From positions 1 to 8,387 of the forward strand of contig JAJXXS010000093.1 of the NCBI GenBank assembly GCA_021780975.1: a stretch of DNA of 8,387 bases. The letters are read 5' to 3'. The position numbers and the translations under genes were made by a program. This document shows positions 1 to 5,723 of this stretch, piece after piece; positions within the stretch are counted from its first letter, which is position 1, and every line of letters starts with the position of its first letter. The notes beneath the pieces are model-generated. The model ran no database searches. It worked only from the letters and a program-made list of their open reading frames with translations, and was not told the origin of the DNA. Source of the DNA: Pseudomonadota bacterium. GTDB taxonomy: Bacteria; Pseudomonadota; Gammaproteobacteria; Burkholderiales; Thiobacillaceae.

Positions 1-1378
1 GGCGGCTGCCGCGCACCAGCAGCTTGAGCGCACTGCCGGGCGCAGCATAATCGAGTTGCTCCTGCCAGCTCGTGTCACCGGCGGTGAAATGCTCATGCGC
101 ACGCGCGCCAAACTGGGCGAGGGCGCTCTCACCCTCGCCCCATTGAGAAAGCGGCTTGCCGAGCAGGCTGGCGGCGTCAGCGCCGAGGATGCGCGCCGCC
201 GCCTCGTTGACGGTGCGCACCACCAAGGCGCCATCCAGGGCGACGACGCCCGAGGAGAGGTGGCCAAGCACGTTCTCCAGATAGGCCTTGGCCTGCTCGG
301 TCTGCTGCTGATTGTGCTCGGCCTGCTGCTTCGCTTCGCTCAATTGCCGCGTCATGCGGTTGAAGGACTTGATCAGCGCGCCCAGCTCGTCGCGGCTGGA
401 AACCGGCTGCATCTGCGAGAAGTCTCCCTGCGCCACCGCACGGGTGCCGCGCGCCAGGCTGCGCAGGGGCGCCCCCAGGCGCTCGGACACGAGGTAGGCC
501 AGGGCCGTGGTGAGGAGCAGGGCGACCAGCAATGTCAGGGTCAGGGCCAGTCCGTAAAGCCGCTTGAGGCCGAGGCGGGAAAGGGCCAGTTGCTGGTATT
601 CCTGGTAGGTGGTCTGCACCGCGTCGGCGTCGCGCGCGAGGCTGGGCGGCACGGGTTGGATCACCTGCAGCACGCGCGTGCCACCGGTGAGCGAGGCGGA
701 GTACACAGGCACCAGGACGCGCATCACCAGGTCGCCGTTCTCGCCGACTTCCACTTGGCGGTAGGGCTGCTGCTGGCGCACCTGCCAGAGCAGGTTGCGG
801 CTGGGAATGTCGGGCAGCAGGCTGCTGTTCTCGCTGCCGGCATAGGCCATGACATTGCCGGATTCGTCGAACAGCGTCGCTTCCGATACCGCCGCCTGCT
901 CGCGCAGGTTGGAGAGCAGGGTGATGCTGGTGCCGGCGCCCTCGCCGGAGAGCGCCACCGCCATGCGTTCCGCCTTCTTGTTGAGATCCTGCAAGAGATC
1001 ATTGAGCGCCGCCTGGCCGAGATTCACGCCGGATGCCAGGGCACGGTCCACGCGCACGTCGAACCAGGACTCGATGGTGCGGTTGAGAAAATACACCGAG
1101 GTCAGGTAGACGATCGCGCCGGGCAGGACCGCCACCACCATGAACCAGATGAGCAGGCGGTAGGTTAGCTTGCTGCCGAACACGCCGGCGCGCATGCGCC
1201 GGCGCAGCAGCCACAGCTGCCAGATCACGGCGGCCAGCAGGAGGACGGCGCCGGTAGAGCCGATGATGAGCAAAGAGGAGAAGTTCTCGCTCAACTGCGG
1301 TGTGTCGTGGCTGGCGGTGAAAAGGAAATAGAGCAGCGCCGCCGCCGCCAGGGCGGCCGCCGTCAGGAGGTATTTCAT
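1..1378 (-). CDS. ntrY: NtrY-type sensor histidine kinase, N-terminal part (cut by window edge)
   Basis: This is the membrane sensor half of an NtrY/NtrX-type two-component system. About 459 codons are present. The frame is open to position 1, so the histidine kinase and ATPase domains lie outside the window. By residue number, I see hydrophobic helices at about 2-20, 34-56 and 72-95, then a periplasmic region at about 96-270. A fourth helix at about 274-295 leads into a HAMP linker at about 296-349, a glutamine-rich coiled stretch, and a PAS domain from about 368 (LSSGVVALDG, then VNEAA). The ATG at 1378 forms an ATGA overlap with the stop of the DUF4390 gene, with GAGG 10 nt before it. The multi-helix N terminus and the position after rsmB and DUF4390 fit NtrY of betaproteobacteria, where NtrX usually follows. 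In Neisseria this pair affects respiratory genes, and in alphaproteobacteria nitrogen control. The signal sensed here cannot be read. A different HAMP-PAS kinase is possible without the C terminus. Confidence 0.85.
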   Translation of the reverse strand, partial: MKYLLTAAALAAAALLYFLFTASHDTPQLSENFSSLLIIGSTGAVLLLAAVIWQLWLLRRRMRAGVFGSKLTYRLLIWFMVVAVLPGAIVYLTSVYFLNRTIESWFDVRVDRALASGVNLGQAALNDLLQDLNKKAERMAVALSGEGAGTSITLLSNLREQAAVSEATLFDESGNVMAYAGSENSSLLPDIPSRNLLWQVRQQQPYRQVEVGENGDLVMRVLVPVYSASLTGGTRVLQVIQPVPPSLARDADAVQTTYQEYQQLALSRLGLKRLYGLALTLTLLVALLLTTALAYLVSERLGAPLRSLARGTRAVAQGDFSQMQPVSSRDELGALIKSFNRMTRQLSEAKQQAEHNQQQTEQAKAYLENVLGHLSSGVVALDGALVVRTVNEAAARILGADAASLLGKPLSQWGEGESALAQFGARAHEHFTAGDTSWQEQLDYAAPGSALKLLVRGSR

Positions 1379-1917
1379 GGCGCCGCCGCCTCAACCCTCC
1401 AGCCATACCAGGGGCTCTCCAGGGACCACTTGCCGGAAGCGAGGGCATTCACCTGCATGGGCTTGGAAAGCTGCGAGGTGTCCAGCTTCATGCGCAGCGA
1501 AGCCCGGTAGGTTGTGCCGGGCCTGAGCTCGACGCGGTCCAACACCGACCAGGCGCGGATATCGCCAAGGCCATCGAGGGCGCCATCGAGGGTGTCGTAG
1601 GCATGGGTCTGATAGCTGCTTTCCAGCAGGTAGCGGCGCAGCAGGAAGTTGTAGCTCAGGCGGCTTTGCATGGCCTCGTGGGCAAGCTCCGCATCGAACC
1701 ACCAGCGCCGCGGCTCGACGATGCGGAAATCGGTGCGGAACACCAGGGTCACGCCCTTATGCAGGGCTTCTTCCAGGGTCGGGTTGAGTTTGATGGCGAG
1801 ATGCGCGTAGACGTCGTAGCGTTCTCTCTGCAGTTTGAGTTCCGCGCTTTCCACTTGGATGCCGGCCGCCCGCACGGAAAGCGGCGCACACGCGAGAGTC
1901 AGGATCAGCGCCAGCAA
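1375..1917 (-). CDS. DUF4390 domain protein, secreted, function unknown
   Basis: The protein has no known biochemical role. It has a hydrophobic N-terminal segment (LLALILTLACAPLS) ending in VRAA/G, which looks like a Sec signal peptide. About 160 mature residues follow, matching the DUF4390 pattern by recall: a WWFD segment, LSYNFLLRRYLL, a TLDGAL helix, a RASLRMKLD strand and a C-terminal SPWYGWRV. The protein is probably periplasmic or envelope-attached. It lies between rsmB and ntrY, the usual position of this family in betaproteobacteria. It overlaps ntrY by ATGA, so the two are probably translated together. The start is uncertain because there is no ATG near the signal peptide. TTG at 1917 is given here. 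ATG at 2040 has a GGAAG upstream but would overlap rsmB by 110 bp and put about 34 unconserved-looking residues ahead of the signal. The two lysines just before the hydrophobic core (codons at 1944 and 1941) would make a good n-region, but no standard start codon lies just upstream of them. Confidence 0.8.
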   Translation of the reverse strand: MLALILTLACAPLSVRAAGIQVESAELKLQRERYDVYAHLAIKLNPTLEEALHKGVTLVFRTDFRIVEPRRWWFDAELAHEAMQSRLSYNFLLRRYLLESSYQTHAYDTLDGALDGLGDIRAWSVLDRVELRPGTTYRASLRMKLDTSQLSKPMQVNALASGKWSLESPWYGWRVEAAAP

Positions 1918-1930
1918 AGGCAGCGATAGC

Positions 1931-3175
1931 TCAAGCAGTTTTTTCCAGCAGGGCGTAGAAGAAGCCGTCCCGACGCCGCTCAGGCAACAGCCTGCCGTCG
2001 CCCAATGCAGCCGGCAGGGGGAGAAGTCGTGCGTCAGCATGAGTCTTCCGAAACGCTTGGATTTGATTCTGATTTTCTTCCGGGAACACGGAGCAGGTGG
2101 CGTAAAGCAATTTACCACCGGGGGCCAGCGTCTGCCATAGCGCGGCAAGGATTTTCTTTTGCGTGTGAGTGAAAGTAGCCAGGTCGGAAGGGCGCCGCTG
2201 CCATTTGATGTCCGGGTGGCGGCGCACGACTCCAGAGGCCGAGCAGGGCACATCTGCCAGGATGCGGTCGAAGGGCTGGCCATCCCACCATGCTGCGGGA
2301 ACGGCGGCATCCGCCGCCTGCAGGCGCGCGGAGATCTGCAGGCGAACAAGATTTTCGCGCACGCGTTCGAGCCTGGCGGGGTCGGCGTCAAGGGCAAGCA
2401 GATCGACGTCGGCGCATTCAAGGATATGCCCCGTCTTGCCGCCGGGCGCGGCGCAGGCGTCGAGCACGCGCTGCCCATCGGCGAGGTCCAGCGCCAGTGC
2501 CGCCCATTGCGCGCCGGCATCCTGCACCGAGACACGCCCCTCGGTAAAGCCCGGCAGCTTGGCAACTGGCACGGGCTGCGCCAGGGTGAGAGCCCACGGG
2601 CCGGTGGGCGTGGCCGCCAGCCCTGCGGCCGCCAGTTCCTCCTGGTAGGCGGACGGAGTGGTTTTGCGCCGATTCACGCGCAGGGTCAGGGGCGGGTGCT
2701 CCTGGCTGACCGCAAGCATGTCCTGCCACTCCTGCGGATAGGTGGCGCGCAGCTTTTCCACCCACCAGGCGGGAAAATTCCAACGCCCCTCTTCGTTCAC
2801 GCGGGCGCCTTTCAGGATCGCGGCAGGCGTGCGCAGGAAGGTGCGCAACACGCCGTTCACCAGGCCTCGCGCCCACTTCGGTCCTGCGGCCTCCACCGCT
2901 TCGTTGACCACGGCGTAGGCGGGAGTATCAGTGTGCGACAAGCGGTAAAGCGCTCCCAGCAGTAGGGCATGCAGGCGCTGATCCTTGAGGGGTTGGCGCA
3001 ACAACTGGCTCAATACGCCCTCCAGTTCGCCGCGGAAGCGCAGCGCCCCGTAGGCGGTATCCATGACGCCGCCGCGGTTGGCGGGCATCGTGGCACCGGC
3101 GAGGGCCTGGGGCAGGGTGCGGCCCGCGAGGACTGCGGCCAGCACCTCGGCCCAGGCGGAGGCTTCAGCCGCCAC
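1931..3175 (-). CDS. rsmB: 16S rRNA (cytosine(967)-C(5))-methyltransferase RsmB
   Basis: This cytosolic enzyme uses S-adenosylmethionine to methylate C967 of 16S rRNA during 30S assembly. The 414 residues are close to E. coli RsmB (429). The N-terminal part, to about residue 140, is a NusB-like RNA-binding helical domain (AYGALRFRGEL, RLHALLLGALYRL, NGVLRTFLR). The Rossmann methyltransferase domain follows. It contains the SAM-binding motif DACAAPGGKTGH at 239-250, motif IV DVPCSASGV at 308-316 with Cys311, and motif VI ATCSVFPEEN from 359 with Cys361, the expected catalytic nucleophile; Cys311 would be the release cysteine. The start is GTG at 3175, 11 bp inside the end of htpX, with a weak ribosome-binding site, so translation is probably coupled to htpX. 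The stop lies just before or within the start region of the DUF4390 gene. No key residue is missing. Confidence 0.96.
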   Translation of the reverse strand: MAAEASAWAEVLAAVLAGRTLPQALAGATMPANRGGVMDTAYGALRFRGELEGVLSQLLRQPLKDQRLHALLLGALYRLSHTDTPAYAVVNEAVEAAGPKWARGLVNGVLRTFLRTPAAILKGARVNEEGRWNFPAWWVEKLRATYPQEWQDMLAVSQEHPPLTLRVNRRKTTPSAYQEELAAAGLAATPTGPWALTLAQPVPVAKLPGFTEGRVSVQDAGAQWAALALDLADGQRVLDACAAPGGKTGHILECADVDLLALDADPARLERVRENLVRLQISARLQAADAAVPAAWWDGQPFDRILADVPCSASGVVRRHPDIKWQRRPSDLATFTHTQKKILAALWQTLAPGGKLLYATCSVFPEENQNQIQAFRKTHADARLLPLPAALGDGRLLPERRRDGFFYALLEKTA

Positions 3176-4016
3176 GTGCCATTTGCAGCAGGCGTGCCAC
3201 GCGTTCCTCGGTGGGCGGATGGGTGGCGAACAGGCCGGCGATGCCGCCCCCCGAGAGCGGGTTGATGATCATCATCTGCGCGGTTTCCGGGTGCGCCTCG
3301 GCGGCCGGCAGGGGCACGCCGTGCGCGTAGGCCTCGATTTTGCGCAAGGCGGAGGCGAGCGCCTCAGGGTCGTCGGAAATCTCCGCCCCGCCGGCATCCG
3401 CGCCGAATTCGCGCGCACGCGAGATCGCCATCTGGATGAGCATGGCCGCCAGCGGCGCGACGATCATGACGAGGATGGCAAGCGCCGGGTTCACTGACCG
3501 TCCCTCGCTGTCACGGCCGCCGAAGAACATGCCAAAGTTCGCCAGCATGGAAATGGCGCCGGCGACCGTGGCGCTGAGGGTGGAAATGAGCGTGTCGCGA
3601 TGGCGCACGTGCGTGAGTTCGTGCGCCATCACACCGCGCAGCTCGCGCTCGCTGAGTAGGTTCATGATGCCGGTGGTGGCCGCCACGGCGGCATGCGCGG
3701 GGTTGCGCCCGGTGGCGAAGGCATTGGGCTGGGGTTCGTCGATGATGTACACCCGCGGCATGGGCAATCCGGCGCGCTGTGCCAGTTCGGCGACGATCTG
3801 ATAGAAGCGGCCGCCACTGTGTGCGTCCACTTCTTGCGCGTGGTACATGTGCAGCACCATCTTGTCCGAGTTCCAATACGCGAACAGATTCATCGCCGCG
3901 GCCACCAGCAGGGCGATGAGCATGCCGTTCTGCCCGCCAATGAAAAAGCCGATGGCACCGAACAGGGCGACGATGGCCGCCATGAGCAGGGAGGTTTTCA
4001 GCCAATTGCCGAACAT
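3165..4016 (-). CDS. htpX: Protease HtpX homologue, membrane zinc endopeptidase
   Basis: HtpX is an inner-membrane M48 metalloprotease that works with FtsH in quality control of membrane proteins; in E. coli it is induced by heat and envelope stress. The 283 residues compare with 293 in E. coli. I see two N-terminal membrane helices at about 8-27 and 32-48, then the zinc motif HELTH at 132-136 with catalytic Glu133. Further hydrophobic segments lie at about 147-166 and 177-199. The third zinc ligand is probably Glu203 in the REFGAD segment, which is followed by the usual DPEALASAL helix. The C-terminal THPPTEERVARL is typical of the family. The ATG at 4016 has GGAG 8 nt upstream. An 81-bp gap separates it from fmt and holds a sigma-32-like promoter, while its 3' end overlaps rsmB. 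It may therefore start a transcription unit of its own within the def-fmt-rsmB cluster. Confidence 0.97.
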   Translation of the reverse strand: MFGNWLKTSLLMAAIVALFGAIGFFIGGQNGMLIALLVAAAMNLFAYWNSDKMVLHMYHAQEVDAHSGGRFYQIVAELAQRAGLPMPRVYIIDEPQPNAFATGRNPAHAAVAATTGIMNLLSERELRGVMAHELTHVRHRDTLISTLSATVAGAISMLANFGMFFGGRDSEGRSVNPALAILVMIVAPLAAMLIQMAISRAREFGADAGGAEISDDPEALASALRKIEAYAHGVPLPAAEAHPETAQMMIINPLSGGGIAGLFATHPPTEERVARLLQMARGG

Positions 4017-4024
4017 TGAAGCAA

Positions 4025-4028
4025 CTCC
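4025..4028 (-). promoter_or_regulatory. Ribosome-binding site of htpX
   Basis: GGAG reads on the minus strand with 8 nt between it and the ATG at 4016. It is one of the clearer Shine-Dalgarno sites in this cluster, and it supports the chosen start and independent translation initiation of htpX. Confidence 0.6.
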
Positions 4029-4054
4029 GCAAGGGAAGGTGGAACTGCGAGCTT

Positions 4055-4082
4055 AGATGTGGTCGAGAGAGGAAAATTCAAG
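4055..4082 (-). promoter_or_regulatory. Putative heat-shock (sigma-32/RpoH) promoter of htpX
   Basis: On the minus strand, CTTGAA at 4082-4077 is followed after 14 nt by CCACATCT at 4062-4055. The E. coli sigma-32 consensus is CTTGAA(A), a spacer of about 11-16 nt, then CCCCATNT. The -35 core matches fully and the -10 matches at all specified positions but one. Transcription would begin near 4047-4049, leaving a leader of about 32 nt that contains the htpX ribosome-binding site. A weaker sigma-70 reading overlaps it (TTGAAT, 18 nt, TCTAAG, four of six in each box). Since htpX belongs to the sigma-32 regulon in E. coli, the site makes biological sense. It is still a prediction by eye. Confidence 0.5.
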
Positions 4083-4097
4083 GACGGCGGGGCGGTT

Positions 4098-5021
4098 TCA
4101 GGCGTCGCCGAGGTGTTCCCCTGCGGCGAGGTGCGCGCCCGTGAGCCAGTCGGTCGCGCGGAGGCGCTTGCCACCGGCCTTCTGCACTTCCTCCAGCGCC
4201 AGGAGGCCCGCGCCGCAGCCCGCCACCAGGCCGCTGCCATCGGCACGGATGATTTCTCCGGGACTGCCGCTTCCGGGCAGGACATGCGCCGCCCAAACCT
4301 TCAGGACTTCGCCACGCACGCTGGTGTAGGCGCCGGGTTGCGGGTTGTAGGCCCGCACTGCGCGTGCGATGTCATCCGCCGGGCGGTGCCAGTCGATGCG
4401 CGCTTCGCGCTTTTCGAGCTTGGCCGCGTAGGTGGCCAGCGCGGCATCCTGCGGCTGTGCCACCAGGGCATCGAGTTGGCCGAGCGCTTCGACGATGGCC
4501 ATTGCGCCGAGCGTGGCGAGGCGATCGTGCAGACTCCCGGCGGTATCCTCGCAGCCGATGGCGAGTGATTTCTTCAGCAGCATCGCGCCGGTGTCCAGGC
4601 CTGCATCCATCTGCATGATGGTGATGCCGGTTTCGCTATCGCCGGCGAGGATGGCGCGCTGTATGGGCGCGGCGCCGCGCCAGCGCGGCAGCAGCGAGGC
4701 GTGGATGTTGAGGCAGCCATGGGTCGGCAGGTCGAGCACGGCCGGGGGCAGGATGAGCCCGTAGGCGGCGACCACCATGACGTCGGCCCGGATGGCGCGC
4801 AGGACGTCCTGGCTCGCGGCATCCTTGAGGCCGGTTGGCTGGTAAACCGGCAAACGGTGGGCTGCGGCGAATTGCTTGACCGGGCTCGCTGTCAGTTGCA
4901 TGCCGCGGCCGGCTGGGCGATCCGGTTGGGTCAGTACGAGGGCGATTTCATGGCCGGCGCCAAACAGGGCGGCGAGCGCCGTCGCGGCGAAGTCCGGCGT
5001 GCCGGCGAAGATGAGTTTCAA
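4098..5021 (-). CDS. fmt: Methionyl-tRNA formyltransferase Fmt
   Basis: Fmt transfers a formyl group from 10-formyltetrahydrofolate to Met-tRNAfMet, making the initiator tRNA for bacterial translation. The 307 residues compare with 315 in E. coli. The N-terminal formyltransferase domain begins with KLIFAGTPDFAA. It carries the folate-site segment LNIHASLLPRWRGAAPIQRA, with Asn105 and His107, and MQMDAGLDTG with Asp143; these correspond to the catalytic Asn, His and Asp of the family. The C-terminal OB-like tRNA-binding domain starts near residue 205 (RIDWHRPADDIARAVRAYNPQPGA). The start is TTG at 5021. No in-frame ATG or GTG fits better, and there is no clear Shine-Dalgarno sequence. It follows def by 40 bp on the same strand, the usual def-fmt pairing. 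Confidence 0.97.
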   Translation of the reverse strand: MKLIFAGTPDFAATALAALFGAGHEIALVLTQPDRPAGRGMQLTASPVKQFAAAHRLPVYQPTGLKDAASQDVLRAIRADVMVVAAYGLILPPAVLDLPTHGCLNIHASLLPRWRGAAPIQRAILAGDSETGITIMQMDAGLDTGAMLLKKSLAIGCEDTAGSLHDRLATLGAMAIVEALGQLDALVAQPQDAALATYAAKLEKREARIDWHRPADDIARAVRAYNPQPGAYTSVRGEVLKVWAAHVLPGSGSPGEIIRADGSGLVAGCGAGLLALEEVQKAGGKRLRATDWLTGAHLAAGEHLGDA

Positions 5022-5061
5022 GATGCGCCGTGGCGGAGGCGCCCGGAGGACGCGCCGGCAA

Positions 5062-5595
5062 TCACAAGGCGACGTGCTCGCGGTCGGGCGCTTTGCGTAT
5101 GTCGCGCGACTCCTTGAGCATCTTGGTCTTGACGCGGTTGCGCTTCAGGGGCGAGAGATATTCGACGAAAACCTTGCCCAGCAGGTGATCCATTTCGTGC
5201 TGCACGCACACCGCGAGCAGTTCGTCCGCCTCAAATTCGTAGGGCTGCCCATTGCGATCGAGCGCCCGCACGCGGATGTGGGCGGCGCGCTCCACCTTGT
5301 CGAAGTAGCCGGGTACCGACAGGCAGCCCTCCTCCCAGGTGATCCTGCCGGTCTTTTCCAGGATCTCCGGGTTGATGAGTACCCTGAGGTCGTTTCTTTC
5401 TTCGGAAATGTCGATGACAATGATGCGCTCATGCACGTCCACCTGTGTCGCCGCCAGGCCGATGCCTGGGGCGGCGTACATGGTTTCCGCCATGTCGTCG
5501 ACGAGTTTCCGGATGCGGGCGTCCACCGCGGACACCGACAGGGCTACTTTGTGGAGGCGGGGGTCGGGGTATCGCAGGATGCTGAGTTTTGCCAT
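5062..5595 (-). CDS. def: Peptide deformylase
   Basis: Peptide deformylase is a cytosolic metalloenzyme that removes the formyl group from the N-terminal methionine of new proteins, undoing the modification placed by Fmt. The 177 residues compare with 169 in E. coli. All three family motifs are intact: GIGLAATQ at 44-51, EGCLSVPG at 89-96 with metal ligand Cys91, and HEMDH at 133-137 with ligands His133 and His137 and catalytic Glu134. The N terminus (AKLSILRYPDPRLHKVA) is typical, supporting the ATG at 5595, though no clear ribosome-binding site precedes it. It is the first gene of the minus-strand cluster and diverges from the LysM gene across 128 bp. Confidence 0.98.
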   Translation of the reverse strand: MAKLSILRYPDPRLHKVALSVSAVDARIRKLVDDMAETMYAAPGIGLAATQVDVHERIIVIDISEERNDLRVLINPEILEKTGRITWEEGCLSVPGYFDKVERAAHIRVRALDRNGQPYEFEADELLAVCVQHEMDHLLGKVFVEYLSPLKRNRVKTKMLKESRDIRKAPDREHVAL

Positions 5596-5662
5596 GTTGC
5601 ACGGGCCGCGTGGGGCAGCGGGGAATTTTCGCCTAAACCCGGCGCAGTTTCTGCCGTAAAGG

Positions 5663-5676
5663 GGTTCAGTTGAACC
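5663..5676. repeat. Perfect inverted repeat, 6-bp arms
   Basis: GGTTCA and TGAACC are exact reverse complements separated by 2 bp. The dyad overlaps a TTGAAC that resembles a -35 element for the plus strand. The size suits an operator half-site pair, but no known regulator motif is recognised. An 8-bp palindrome, CATATATG, follows directly at 5676-5683. Confidence 0.45.
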
Positions 5677-5694
5677 ATATATGCAATCGACAAG

Positions 5695-5709
5695 TTAGAC
5701 AAGGTCTAA
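5695..5709. repeat. Perfect inverted repeat just upstream of the LysM gene RBS
   Basis: TTAGAC and GTCTAA are exact reverse complements separated by AAG. The dyad ends 2 bp before the ribosome-binding site. Its centre lies about 32-33 bp, or roughly three helical turns, from the centre of the dyad at 5663-5676. It could be a protein-binding site or a small hairpin in the leader. It could also be chance. Confidence 0.4.
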
Positions 5710-5711
5710 AT

Positions 5712-5717
5712 GGAGGG
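5712..5717 (+). promoter_or_regulatory. Ribosome-binding site that fixes the LysM gene start
   Basis: GGAGGG stands 6 nt before the GTG at 5724. This is the strongest Shine-Dalgarno sequence I found in the window. It decides in favour of GTG over the in-frame TTG at 5670, whose extra 18 residues would spoil the signal peptide. Confidence 0.8.
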
Positions 5718-5723
5718 TTTTCC

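Larger units (their letters stand above)
5596..5723. promoter_or_regulatory. Divergent intergenic region between def and the LysM gene
   Basis: These 128 bp must hold the promoters for both the minus-strand def cluster and the plus-strand LysM gene. The half nearer the LysM gene is rich in A/T compared with the genes around it. It holds several short dyads, listed separately. By eye I find only weak sigma-70 candidates. On the minus strand, TTGTCT is followed 15 nt later by TATATG. On the plus strand, TTGAAC at 5670-5675 has no good -10 at the right distance. No terminator or small gene is visible here. Confidence 0.5.

Noticed and set aside
56..1168. Long open frame (370 codons) on the plus strand opposite the NtrY gene
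   Set aside because: The minus strand encodes clear membrane helices, HAMP and PAS in the same place. The plus-strand product is rich in Arg, Gly, His and Gln, has no family features, and is a typical high-GC shadow frame.
1939..1944. Programmed frameshift joining rsmB to the DUF4390 gene at the A6 run
   Set aside because: The join needs a +1 shift, not the -1 shift typical of A-rich slippery sites. No stimulatory structure is visible, and a cytosolic RNA methyltransferase fused ahead of a signal peptide makes little sense.
1375..2565. A 396-codon version of the DUF4390 gene starting deep inside rsmB
   Set aside because: The extra N-terminal 200 residues are only the second frame of rsmB, which carries all RsmB motifs there. 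The signal peptide marks the real N terminus near 1917-1944.
5670..5700. Sigma-70 promoter for the LysM gene using TTGAAC at 5670-5675
   Set aside because: No hexamer 16-19 bp downstream matches TATAAT at more than two positions. Only the dyads here are well supported.
5670..5723. TTG at 5670 as the start of the LysM gene
   Set aside because: GTG at 5724 has GGAGGG 6 nt upstream and begins a clean signal peptide. The longer form adds 18 residues that include both dyad sequences and has no ribosome-binding site.
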